The notes under the pieces were generated by a model. The model did no database searches and was not told the origin of the DNA. It was given only the letters and a program-made list of their open reading frames with translations. The position numbers and the translations under genes were made by a program. Shown one piece after another: positions 1 to 4,904 of a DNA stretch of 5,069 nt; positions within the stretch are counted from its first letter, which is position 1, and every line of letters starts with the position of its first letter. Source of the DNA: Solobacterium sp. (lineage in GTDB: Bacteria > Bacillota_I > Bacilli_A > Erysipelotrichales > Erysipelotrichaceae); NCBI GenBank assembly GCA_017536845.1, contig JAFWCP010000002.1:1-5069 (forward strand), given 5' to 3'.

Positions 1-788
1 CCGTACTTGGTGAACCAGTAGATGTCGCTGGGGTCGGACAGGGAGCTCCGGGCGCCCAGGGTCTCAACGATTTCATCCTTGAAGGCTGCAAAGTCGGTTT
101 CTTCGATCCTGATCAGGTCGTAAACGGAGCCGGTGCTTTCAGCGACTTTCTGCCAGCCGTCTTCCGGCAGGTAGGAGCCGATGACCGCGGCAACCGCGGA
201 ATCCAGGGAGCTTTCGGCATGGTAGACAGCCGGCTCGCCCTTGCTGGTGGACTCGTAGGTTGTGATGACTTCAGAAATCTCGGTGCCTCCCTTGAGGGCT
301 TCGAGCGCTTCATCCGCTTTTGCTTCGTCAGAGAAGGCAAGGATGGTGGCCTTGATCGGCATGTAGCGGTTTGTCAGCTCATCGAAATTCTCTTCGACAT
401 ACTTGTAGGTCAGCCGTTCCGCCCGAGCGGAAGGGAGCAGGTACTTGTCGATGTATTCATCGGCTTCGATGCCCAGGGTAGCGAGATAGTCATCAAAGTA
501 GTCGCCGTAATAGGTGGTGTAGAGGTCCATTGTGCTCTGGGCGTCTTCCTTCATCTTATCGGTGATTTCGATTTCCTTTTCGGCAATCTTTGCCTTGGCG
601 TTGGTGACAACGCTGGAGGCACCGTTGGCGCCGACCATGAAGCTGTACATGTCACCCTTGGTGATGGTCTTGTTTCCGACCGTCATGATAGTGGTTTTCG
701 CGTCAGAGAGTTTCGCGGTGGCGTCGGAGCAGCCGGCGCCCAGCGTCAGGATCATGCCTGCCGCAAGAAGTGCGTTCATCTTTTTCAT
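1..788 (-). CDS. PrsA-like foldase lipoprotein with degenerate rotamase domain (partial, 3' end outside window)
   Basis: This reading frame is open from the ATG at 788 to the left edge: 262 codons with no stop. The N-terminus (MKKMNALLAAG...) has a short basic start, a hydrophobic core and a lipobox-like LGAGC, with Cys20 the predicted lipidated residue. The mature protein should therefore sit on the outer face of the membrane. Residues about 35-140 form an Ala/Lys/Glu-rich helical region that resembles the SurA/PrsA N-terminal chaperone domain and aligns by eye with the upstream neighbour (TVGNKTIT versus TIGDQDIT; ANGAS versus ANGTS; ENFDEL versus AHFDEL). Residues about 144-230 follow a parvulin-like order (IKATILAF, an ADEALEALKGG helix, VYDLIRIEE), but the active-site histidines and the GGxLG motif are absent. 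Isomerase activity is therefore doubtful and a chaperone role likelier. A GAGGAGGAA Shine-Dalgarno precedes the start, and the start lies 3 bases after the TAA of the upstream gene's +1-corrected frame. Assignment to the PrsA/SurA-like family is by eye. Confidence 0.82.
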   Translation of the reverse strand, partial: MKKMNALLAAGMILTLGAGCSDATAKLSDAKTTIMTVGNKTITKGDMYSFMVGANGASSVVTNAKAKIAEKEIEITDKMKEDAQSTMDLYTTYYGDYFDDYLATLGIEADEYIDKYLLPSARAERLTYKYVEENFDELTNRYMPIKATILAFSDEAKADEALEALKGGTEISEVITTYESTSKGEPAVYHAESSLDSAVAAVIGSYLPEDGWQKVAESTGSVYDLIRIEETDFAAFKDEIVETLGARSSLSDPSDIYWFTKY

Positions 789-791
789 GGC

Positions 792-890
792 TTATTCTTC
801 CTCCTCGCCTGCGAAGGACTTCTTCACTGCTTTTTCAAGCTCTTCGTTGCCGTTGAAGTTCAGGCCAAGCTTGTTCGCCTTGTCCAGATA
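792..890 (-). pseudogene. Displaced C-terminal tail of the parvulin-like foldase, in another frame after a one-base frameshift
   Basis: From about 890 down to the TAA at 794-792, the frame offset from the upstream gene reads YLDKANKLGLNFNGNEELEK and then ends in AVKKSFAGEEEE. This is a hydrophilic, lysine/glutamate-rich tail that looks like natural protein. In the main frame the same bases give only IWTRRTSLA and a stop. Restoring one base near 885-900 would make a continuous protein of about 359 residues ending 3 bases before the next gene's ATG, which is ordinary operon spacing. The GAG GAG GAA GAA codons of this tail also form the Shine-Dalgarno of the next gene. I infer that this is the original 3' end. 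The sequence alone cannot tell a real mutation from a sequencing or assembly error. Confidence 0.7.
798..806 (-). promoter_or_regulatory. Ribosome binding site of the lipoprotein gene, embedded in the upstream gene's C-terminal codons
   Basis: The minus strand reads GAGGAGGAA, with the GGAGG core 11 bases before the ATG at 788. The same bases encode the Glu run closing the displaced frame of the upstream foldase. This favours translational coupling in the unbroken gene and supports the ATG at 788 as the start. Confidence 0.7.
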
Positions 891-1870
891 GCAGTGCTGA
901 ACAGTTCGGTATCGTAGTTGTCCGCCAGCTCGGTGTACGGATTGGAATCGATGTAGAGTTCGGCGATGGACTCGGGCGTTGCCGCGTCGCATCTGATCAG
1001 GAACCAGCCGAACTGGTCGGACAGGATCCAGGCGCTTGTTTCGCCTTCCTTCAGGGCCATGGCTGCTTCATAGAAAGCAGAGTCGAGGTTGGATGTGTTG
1101 GTATCGATCAGACCCAGGACGCCGCCTTCGGGAGCGGTGGATGAATCATCGGAGAATTCCTTGGCAGCTTCGGCGAAGGTGCCGGTCTTCAGGAATTCGT
1201 CAACCGCGTCCATCTTGTCCTGCTCCGCCTTTGTCGGATGGCTGGCCGCTGTGGTTTCTTCTGTGGTTTCGGATGTTTCCGCAGGTTCTGTCTCTGTTGT
1301 TTCCGCCGGTGCTGTTTCCTCTGTCTCAGCCGGGGTGGTTGTTTCTTCTGATGTTTCCGCTTCGTCTTCGGTGAAGTTCAGCAGGATGTAGGAGATGCGG
1401 CGGATGTTGAGCTCATCGAAATGGGCCTTGGCATAGTCCGCGATGACCTGGTCCTCCTTCATGGAAGTGATCAGGTAGTCTTCCAGATCCGTATAGCCGG
1501 TTGCCGCAAGGTCGGCATTCAGCTTGTTCATATAATCCGTCGAATAGTTTGTCCGGTAGTTGGAGATGATGGAAGCGGCCTGGGCGGCTGCTGTTTCCTT
1601 CATTTCCGCGGTGGTTTCCACACTCTGTTCGGCGATGGCGTTGCGCATCATCGTGATGGCAGCGGATGTGCCGTTGGCGTCGTAGAGTTCATTGTAGAAA
1701 TCGGATACGGTGATATCCTGGTCGCCGATGGTATAGACGACGTCTTCACCGTTTGCTGTTTTCCCCTTCAGCTTTCCTTTGTTTTGGTCGTAGATCGTGT
1801 AGACGCTGATGCAGATCAGCAGACAGGCAATCACGGCTACGAACCAGTTTTTCTTCAAAAAGTTTCCCAT
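860..1870 (-). CDS. Membrane-anchored SurA/PrsA-like parvulin-type peptidyl-prolyl isomerase, frameshifted at its 3' end
   Basis: The readable frame gives 336 residues. Residues 1-8 are basic, and 9-27 form one hydrophobic segment without a lipobox, predicting an N-in signal anchor with the rest outside the cell. Residues about 45-155 resemble the SurA/PrsA N-terminal chaperone domain. A parvulin domain spans about 157-297: ISYILL for the usual HILV strand, then after an insert TFAEAAKEFSDD, EGGVLGLID and FGWFLIRC. Both histidines typical of parvulins are replaced (Tyr161 and Phe290). A Thr/Glu/Ala/Pro-rich insert at about 168-210 splits the domain after its first strand. After Ala327 the frame runs into nine residues that look out of place and a TGA at 860-862, while another frame continues a sensible tail to 792 (separate entry). 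I chose the ATG at 1870 because GGGAGG lies just upstream and the promoter predicts transcription from about 1892. In-frame ATGs at 1882 and 1936 fit worse: 1882 overlaps the Shine-Dalgarno and 1936 lies upstream of the promoter. Confidence 0.85.
   Translation of the reverse strand: MGNFLKKNWFVAVIACLLICISVYTIYDQNKGKLKGKTANGEDVVYTIGDQDITVSDFYNELYDANGTSAAITMMRNAIAEQSVETTAEMKETAAAQAASIISNYRTNYSTDYMNKLNADLAATGYTDLEDYLITSMKEDQVIADYAKAHFDELNIRRISYILLNFTEDEAETSEETTTPAETEETAPAETTETEPAETSETTEETTAASHPTKAEQDKMDAVDEFLKTGTFAEAAKEFSDDSSTAPEGGVLGLIDTNTSNLDSAFYEAAMALKEGETSAWILSDQFGWFLIRCDAATPESIAELYIDSNPYTELADNYDTELFSTAIWTRRTSLA
1241..1369 (-). repeat. Low-complexity Thr/Glu/Ala/Pro-rich coding repeat inside the parvulin domain
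   Basis: About 43 codons encode imperfect repeats built from ET, EET and PAET units (for example EETTTPAETEET and TETEPAETSETTEETTAA). On the plus strand this shows as recurring gtttcttctg and gtttccg words. The segment is acidic, contains no aromatic residues, and should be disordered. It sits between the first strand and first helix of the parvulin fold. Repeats like this can change length by slippage, so unit number may vary between strains. Confidence 0.75.
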
Positions 1871-1874
1871 AAAG

Positions 1875-1880
1875 CCTCCC
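1875..1880 (-). promoter_or_regulatory. Ribosome binding site deciding the start of the parvulin-like foldase
   Basis: The minus strand reads GGGAGG, then CTTT, then the ATG at 1870. The 4-base gap is short but workable. The site lies downstream of the alternative ATGs at 1882 and 1936, so the shorter protein starting MGNFLKKNW is preferred. Confidence 0.65.
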
Positions 1881-1898
1881 ATTAAAAAATGCCAATCT

Positions 1899-1927
1899 AT
1901 TATAGGACAATGAAAATTGATTTGCAA
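1899..1927 (-). promoter_or_regulatory. SigA-type promoter of the foldase transcription unit (TTGCAA-17-TATAAT)
   Basis: Read on the minus strand, TTGCAA (1927-1922) is followed by exactly 17 bases and a consensus TATAAT (1904-1899). Transcription would start near 1892, leaving a leader of about 22 bases before the ATG at 1870, with the Shine-Dalgarno inside it. A six-out-of-six -10 and four-out-of-six -35 at ideal spacing make this the best promoter in the window. Confidence 0.75.
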
Positions 1928-1939
1928 TTTTGACATTGT
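1907..1939. promoter_or_regulatory. AT-rich dyad over the minus-strand -35, possible operator
   Basis: The core AAAATTG-ATTTG-CAATTTT (1913-1931) is a perfect 7-5-7 inverted repeat. It is flanked by ACAATG (1907-1912) and CATTGT (1934-1939), which are also complementary but offset by two extra bases (GA). It covers the -35 and much of the spacer of the foldase promoter, where a repressor could act. It has no T-tract and lies upstream of both predicted transcripts, so it is not a terminator of either unit. The binding protein is unknown. Confidence 0.4.
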
Positions 1940-1959
1940 GAATACTGACTGAATCTTTC

Positions 1960-1974
1960 TGATAATACGTATCA
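1960..1974. promoter_or_regulatory. Candidate Fur-family operator (7-1-7 dyad) between the divergent promoters
   Basis: TGATAATACGTATCA matches the Bacillus-type Fur box TGATAATNATTATCA at 12 of its 14 specified positions. It is the core of a longer dyad, CTGATA-ATACG-TATCAG (1959-1975). Its centre lies about 55 bases upstream of the predicted suf transcription start, and about 75 bases upstream of the foldase start on the other strand. Iron control of suf operons by Fur-family or Rrf2-family regulators is known in several bacteria. Here the link is inference from motif and position. The box does not cover the best suf -10 element, so simple blocking of RNA polymerase is not obvious. Confidence 0.45.
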
Positions 1975-2006
1975 GGATAGTAAAAGCACACGGAATTTCA
2001 TTTCAA

Positions 2007-2015
2007 TGGTATAAT
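2007..2015 (+). promoter_or_regulatory. Extended -10 promoter element of the suf operon
   Basis: TGGTATAAT combines the TGN extension with a perfect TATAAT (2010-2015), placing the transcription start near 2022 and giving a leader of about 29 bases before sufC. No convincing -35 hexamer lies 16-18 bases upstream (the bases around 1987-1993 read like CACACG), which is tolerated in extended -10 promoters. Confidence 0.6.
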
Positions 2016-2036
2016 CCATGCGTTATTTGAGAAATG

Positions 2037-2043
2037 AAGGTGA
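2037..2043 (+). promoter_or_regulatory. Ribosome binding site deciding the sufC start
   Basis: AAGGTGA lies 7 bases before the ATG at 2051. The in-frame ATG at 2018 falls at or before the predicted transcription start and has no Shine-Dalgarno, so it is rejected. This removes an 11-residue leader that has no counterpart in SufC proteins. Confidence 0.7.
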
Positions 2044-2050
2044 ATGTGTG

Positions 2051-2881
2051 ATGAGTCTTGTAATTAAGAACCTCCACGTGTCTGTGGAAGACAAAGAGAT
2101 ACTGAAAGGTGTTGACCTTACGGTCGGCGAGAATGAAGTGCATGCCCTGATGGGCCCTAACGGCAACGGCAAGAGTACGCTGCTGGCAGCGGTGATGGGA
2201 AATCCGAAATACACCGTCACGGAAGGCGAAATGATTTACAACGGCAGGAACCTGCTGGAAATGCCGGTCAATGAACGTTCGGTCGCCGGCCTGTTCCTGG
2301 CGATGCAGTATCCCCAGGAGATCCCGGGCGTGACCAATTCCGATTTCCTGCGGGCGGCGATGAATGTCCGCCGGGAACAGCCGATTTCGCTGTTCCGCTT
2401 CATCAAGGCGATGGATGAGTCCATCCGTGACCTGCAGATGAAAGAAGACCTGGCCCACCGTTTCCTGAATGAAGGCTTTTCGGGCGGCGAAAAGAAGCGC
2501 AATGAAATCGTCCAGATGAAGCTGCTGCGTCCGTCCCTTGCCATGCTCGATGAAATCGACAGCGGCCTGGATGTTGACGCCCTGAAGATCGTAGCCGACG
2601 CCCTCAACAGCCTGAAGGAAGAAACCGGGATGTCGCTGGTCGTCGTCTCCCATTACGGCCGTTTCCTGGATCTTGTCAGGCCGGCGTTTACCCATGTGCT
2701 GATCAACGGGAAGATCGCCTTAAGCGGCGACAAGGCCCTGGCTGACAGGATTGATAAGGAAGGCTATGACTGGATTTACAGGGATTACGGCATCGCGCCG
2801 GAAGAGGCAGAGCCTGCCCGTCCGGTTCCGGCAAGCATCGGCGCCTGCGCGGTCCGTGAAACCGTGAAAGGATCGCTGTGA
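2051..2881 (+). CDS. sufC: SufC, ATPase of the SUF Fe-S cluster assembly scaffold
   Basis: SufC is a cytosolic ABC-type ATPase that binds SufB and SufD and powers Fe-S cluster assembly; it is not a transporter. The 276-residue protein shows the full ABC set: Walker A GPNGNGKST at 35-43 (Lys41), Q-loop Gln86 within LAMQYPQEIPG, signature FSGGE at 143-147 in the SufC-type context EGFSGGEKKRNE, Walker B with Asp167 and Glu168 in MLDEIDSGLD, and switch His201. The EIDSGLDVDAL and MQYPQEIPG strings are characteristic of SufC rather than other ABC ATPases. SHYGRFL after Walker B differs slightly from the common THYQRLL. The last 25 or so residues, rich in Ala, Pro and Glu, extend past the usual SufC end. 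It is the first suf gene, and its TGA overlaps the sufD ATG by one base. Confidence 0.96.
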   Translation: MSLVIKNLHVSVEDKEILKGVDLTVGENEVHALMGPNGNGKSTLLAAVMGNPKYTVTEGEMIYNGRNLLEMPVNERSVAGLFLAMQYPQEIPGVTNSDFLRAAMNVRREQPISLFRFIKAMDESIRDLQMKEDLAHRFLNEGFSGGEKKRNEIVQMKLLRPSLAMLDEIDSGLDVDALKIVADALNSLKEETGMSLVVVSHYGRFLDLVRPAFTHVLINGKIALSGDKALADRIDKEGYDWIYRDYGIAPEEAEPARPVPASIGACAVRETVKGSL

Positions 2882-3675
2882 TGGTTCCCATTCATGTGAG
2901 TGCCGATATCCTTCTTGCCGGGGGATACAGTGATTATGAAATTGATACGGAACGGAAGCTGGAACTGACCTTCGAATTCCGGGAAGACTGCGACGTCTTT
3001 GTCCGCGTGAAAAACGCCGGCGAAGTACGCATCCGCGGCTTTGTCCATGAGAATGTCAGGGCTTCGCTGCTGTTCTGGAATGACTGCGCCGCGCCGGTCG
3101 AGTGGGATGATGGCTTTGAGGTCATGGGCAATGCCGACTTTACCGCCGCCTATTGTGAATGCGCAGCCGGCGACGTGAAGCGGAACAGCTTTGTCTCACT
3201 GCGCCAGCCCGGCGCACGAGCGCTTGTTTCCACCGCCAGCCTGGTTGCTTCAAAGAAGAATTACCGGATGCAGGTCGTCAATTATGCTCCGCACACCTTC
3301 GGCGACATGAAGAACTACGCGGTCGTCAAGGAAGGCGGCAATCTGCTGATCGACGCTGTCGGCCGCATCGTCAAGGGCGCCAGCCGTTCCGAGAGCCACC
3401 AGACAAGCCGGGCACTGTGTTTTGAAAACGGGCAGAAGTCGGAAATCCTGCCCGAGCTGCTCATCGATGAAGACGATGTCAAGGCATCCCATGCCATGAG
3501 CATCGGCCGCGTGGATGAGGACCAGCTGTACTACATGATGTCCAGAGGCTTATCAGCCGACGCCTGTGCGTCGCTGATCAGCACCGGCTACCTGATGCCG
3601 GTATGCGATGTCATCGACAATCCGGAATTAAAAGAACAGCTGCGTGCTGAGCTGGAAAGGAAGCTTGCCGTATGA
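2881..3675 (+). CDS. sufD: Short SufD/SufB-family scaffold protein of the SUF system
   Basis: SufD pairs with SufB on a SufC dimer to form the cytosolic Fe-S cluster scaffold. This 264-residue protein carries the family's C-terminal half clearly: the repetitive beta-helix region (about 35-185), a dDVkaSHamsIG segment with His204, then DEDQLYYMMSRGLS at 213-226 and a closing helix. His204 aligns by eye with the SufD histidine implicated in cluster assembly in Escherichia coli (His360). Classical SufD proteins exceed 400 residues, so the N-terminal domain is missing here; short SufB/SufD forms exist in archaea and some Bacillota. I call it SufD, not SufB, from its place between sufC and sufS, with sufB expected after sufU. 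The ATG at 2881 overlaps the sufC TGA (TGATG) and has AAAGGA 8 bases upstream. A GTG at 2878 would add one residue and is less likely. Confidence 0.85.
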   Translation: MVPIHVSADILLAGGYSDYEIDTERKLELTFEFREDCDVFVRVKNAGEVRIRGFVHENVRASLLFWNDCAAPVEWDDGFEVMGNADFTAAYCECAAGDVKRNSFVSLRQPGARALVSTASLVASKKNYRMQVVNYAPHTFGDMKNYAVVKEGGNLLIDAVGRIVKGASRSESHQTSRALCFENGQKSEILPELLIDEDDVKASHAMSIGRVDEDQLYYMMSRGLSADACASLISTGYLMPVCDVIDNPELKEQLRAELERKLAV

Positions 3676-4904
3676 TTGATGTCAAACGGATCCGTCAGGA
3701 CTTTCCGATGATCGTCAACCGTCCCGAACTGATCTATTTTGATAACGGGGCGACAACCTACAAGCCGCAGGCGGTCATCGACGCGGTCTGCGGTTTCTAT
3801 ACCGGCTATACAAGCAATGTCGAGCGCGGCGACTATGAAACCGCGGTCAAGGCCGATCGGGCCTATGACAATACAAGGAAGATCCTGGCCCGTTTCCTCA
3901 ACTGCCGTCCCGATGAAGTGGCATTCCTTGCCAACATCACGGCCGTGCTCAACCAGATTGCCTACGGGCTTTCGGCGGAACTGAAGGAAGGCGACATCAT
4001 CCTGACGACCCAGGCCGAGCACGCTTCCAACCTGCTGCCGTGGTTCCGGCTCAAAAAGGAAAAGGGTATTGAAATCAGGTACATCCCGGTTTCGAAGCAG
4101 GGCGTTGTTTCCCTGGCAGACCTTGAAGCAATGATGAGCGAGAAGGTCAAGGTTGTGACCCTGGCCTGCGTCACCAATGTCCTTGGCTCACTGCAGCCGA
4201 TGAAAGAGATTGCTGCCATCGCCCATAAGTACGGGGCAAAAGTCGTCATGGACGGGGCCCAGAGCGTTCCCCACAGACTCACCGATGTGAAAGACCTTGA
4301 CATCGACTTCCTGGGGTTCTCCAGCCACAAGATGCTCGGGCCTGACGGGGTCGGCGTCCTTTACGGCAAACGGGAATACCTTTCAAAGATGGAACCGCTG
4401 CTGCTGGGCGGCGGCATGAATGCCCGCTATGAAAACGACGGTTCGGTGATCTTAAAGGACAGCCCGATCCGCTTTGAGGCCGGCACGCCCAATATCGAAG
4501 GCGTCATCGGCCTTGGCGCGGCAGCCGAATATCTGATGAATGTCGGCATGGATAATATCATGGCCTATGAAAAAGAGCTCAGGGCATATTTCTGTGAAAG
4601 GATGAAGGAACTTGACAATATCGAGTTCTACAACCCCGACAATGAAACCGGGCCGATTACCTTCAACGCCAGGGGCGTCTTTGCCCAGGACGCGGCAGGG
4701 TATCTCGGCGCCCGGCATATCTGCGTACGCAGCGGCAACCACTGCGCAAAAATTCTGAAGAACGTGATCGGCACCGACCAGACGATCCGGGCTTCGCTGT
4801 ATCTTTACAACACGAAGGAAGAGGTTGACGCGTTCATCGAGGCGGCAAGGCATATCTCGATTGAAAACGCCATCGGCATCTTCTTTGAGGAGGACATCAT
4901 ATGA
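3672..4904 (+). CDS. sufS: SufS, group II cysteine desulfurase
   Basis: SufS is a PLP-dependent enzyme that converts L-cysteine to L-alanine and holds the sulfur as a persulfide for Fe-S cluster assembly. At 410 residues it has the usual length. Visible features are the N-terminal YFDNGATT; His117 in TQAEHASN, which stacks on PLP; Asp194 and Gln197 in MDGAQSVPH; the PLP Schiff-base Lys220 in FSSHKMLGP; and the catalytic Cys358 in RSGNHCAKIL, followed by the C-terminal IRASLYLYNTKEEVD. The active-site loop reads SGNHCAK where Bacillus subtilis SufS has TGHHCAQ, and the N-terminal region NVERGDYETAV also departs from the classical NVHRG pattern, so this is a divergent SufS subgroup. The ATG overlaps the sufD stop (ATGA), with AAAGGA 10 bases upstream. 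Its natural partner, sufU, follows directly. Confidence 0.95.
   Translation: MIDVKRIRQDFPMIVNRPELIYFDNGATTYKPQAVIDAVCGFYTGYTSNVERGDYETAVKADRAYDNTRKILARFLNCRPDEVAFLANITAVLNQIAYGLSAELKEGDIILTTQAEHASNLLPWFRLKKEKGIEIRYIPVSKQGVVSLADLEAMMSEKVKVVTLACVTNVLGSLQPMKEIAAIAHKYGAKVVMDGAQSVPHRLTDVKDLDIDFLGFSSHKMLGPDGVGVLYGKREYLSKMEPLLLGGGMNARYENDGSVILKDSPIRFEAGTPNIEGVIGLGAAAEYLMNVGMDNIMAYEKELRAYFCERMKELDNIEFYNPDNETGPITFNARGVFAQDAAGYLGARHICVRSGNHCAKILKNVIGTDQTIRASLYLYNTKEEVDAFIEAARHISIENAIGIFFEEDII
4887..4893 (+). promoter_or_regulatory. Ribosome binding site of sufU, inside the 3' end of sufS
   Basis: GAGGAGG lies 7 bases before the ATG at 4901 and encodes part of the Glu-Glu-Asp near the SufS C-terminus. 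It is the strongest Shine-Dalgarno among the suf genes and fixes the sufU start. Confidence 0.75.

Noticed and set aside
880..900. Programmed -1 ribosomal frameshift in the foldase gene
   Set aside because: No slippery X-XXY-YYZ heptamer or obvious downstream stem is seen, so a mutation or sequence error is the simpler explanation.
219..917. Plus-strand open frames opposite the foldase genes (219-917, 532-891, 1036-1374, 1089-1391, 1421-1885)
   Set aside because: They are antisense to well-supported genes with signal, anchor and domain features, and lack ribosome binding sites and family motifs. Their Val/Ser or Trp/Arg bias mirrors the opposite-strand codons.
1930..1935. TTGACA as a perfect -35 for suf on the plus strand
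   Set aside because: No acceptable -10 lies 16-18 bases downstream (the bases read like ATCTTT). The nearest good candidate, GATAAT at 1961, is 25 bases away, so the hexamer is probably coincidental.
2018..2050. Earlier sufC start at the ATG at 2018
   Set aside because: It would sit at or before the predicted transcription start, has no Shine-Dalgarno, and adds residues absent from SufC proteins.
2003..2695. Minus-strand frames opposite sufC, sufD and sufS (for example 2003-2695, 3588-4022, 4452-4910)
   Set aside because: They lie opposite clear suf genes and arise from the high C/G third-position use of those genes. No family motifs were seen.
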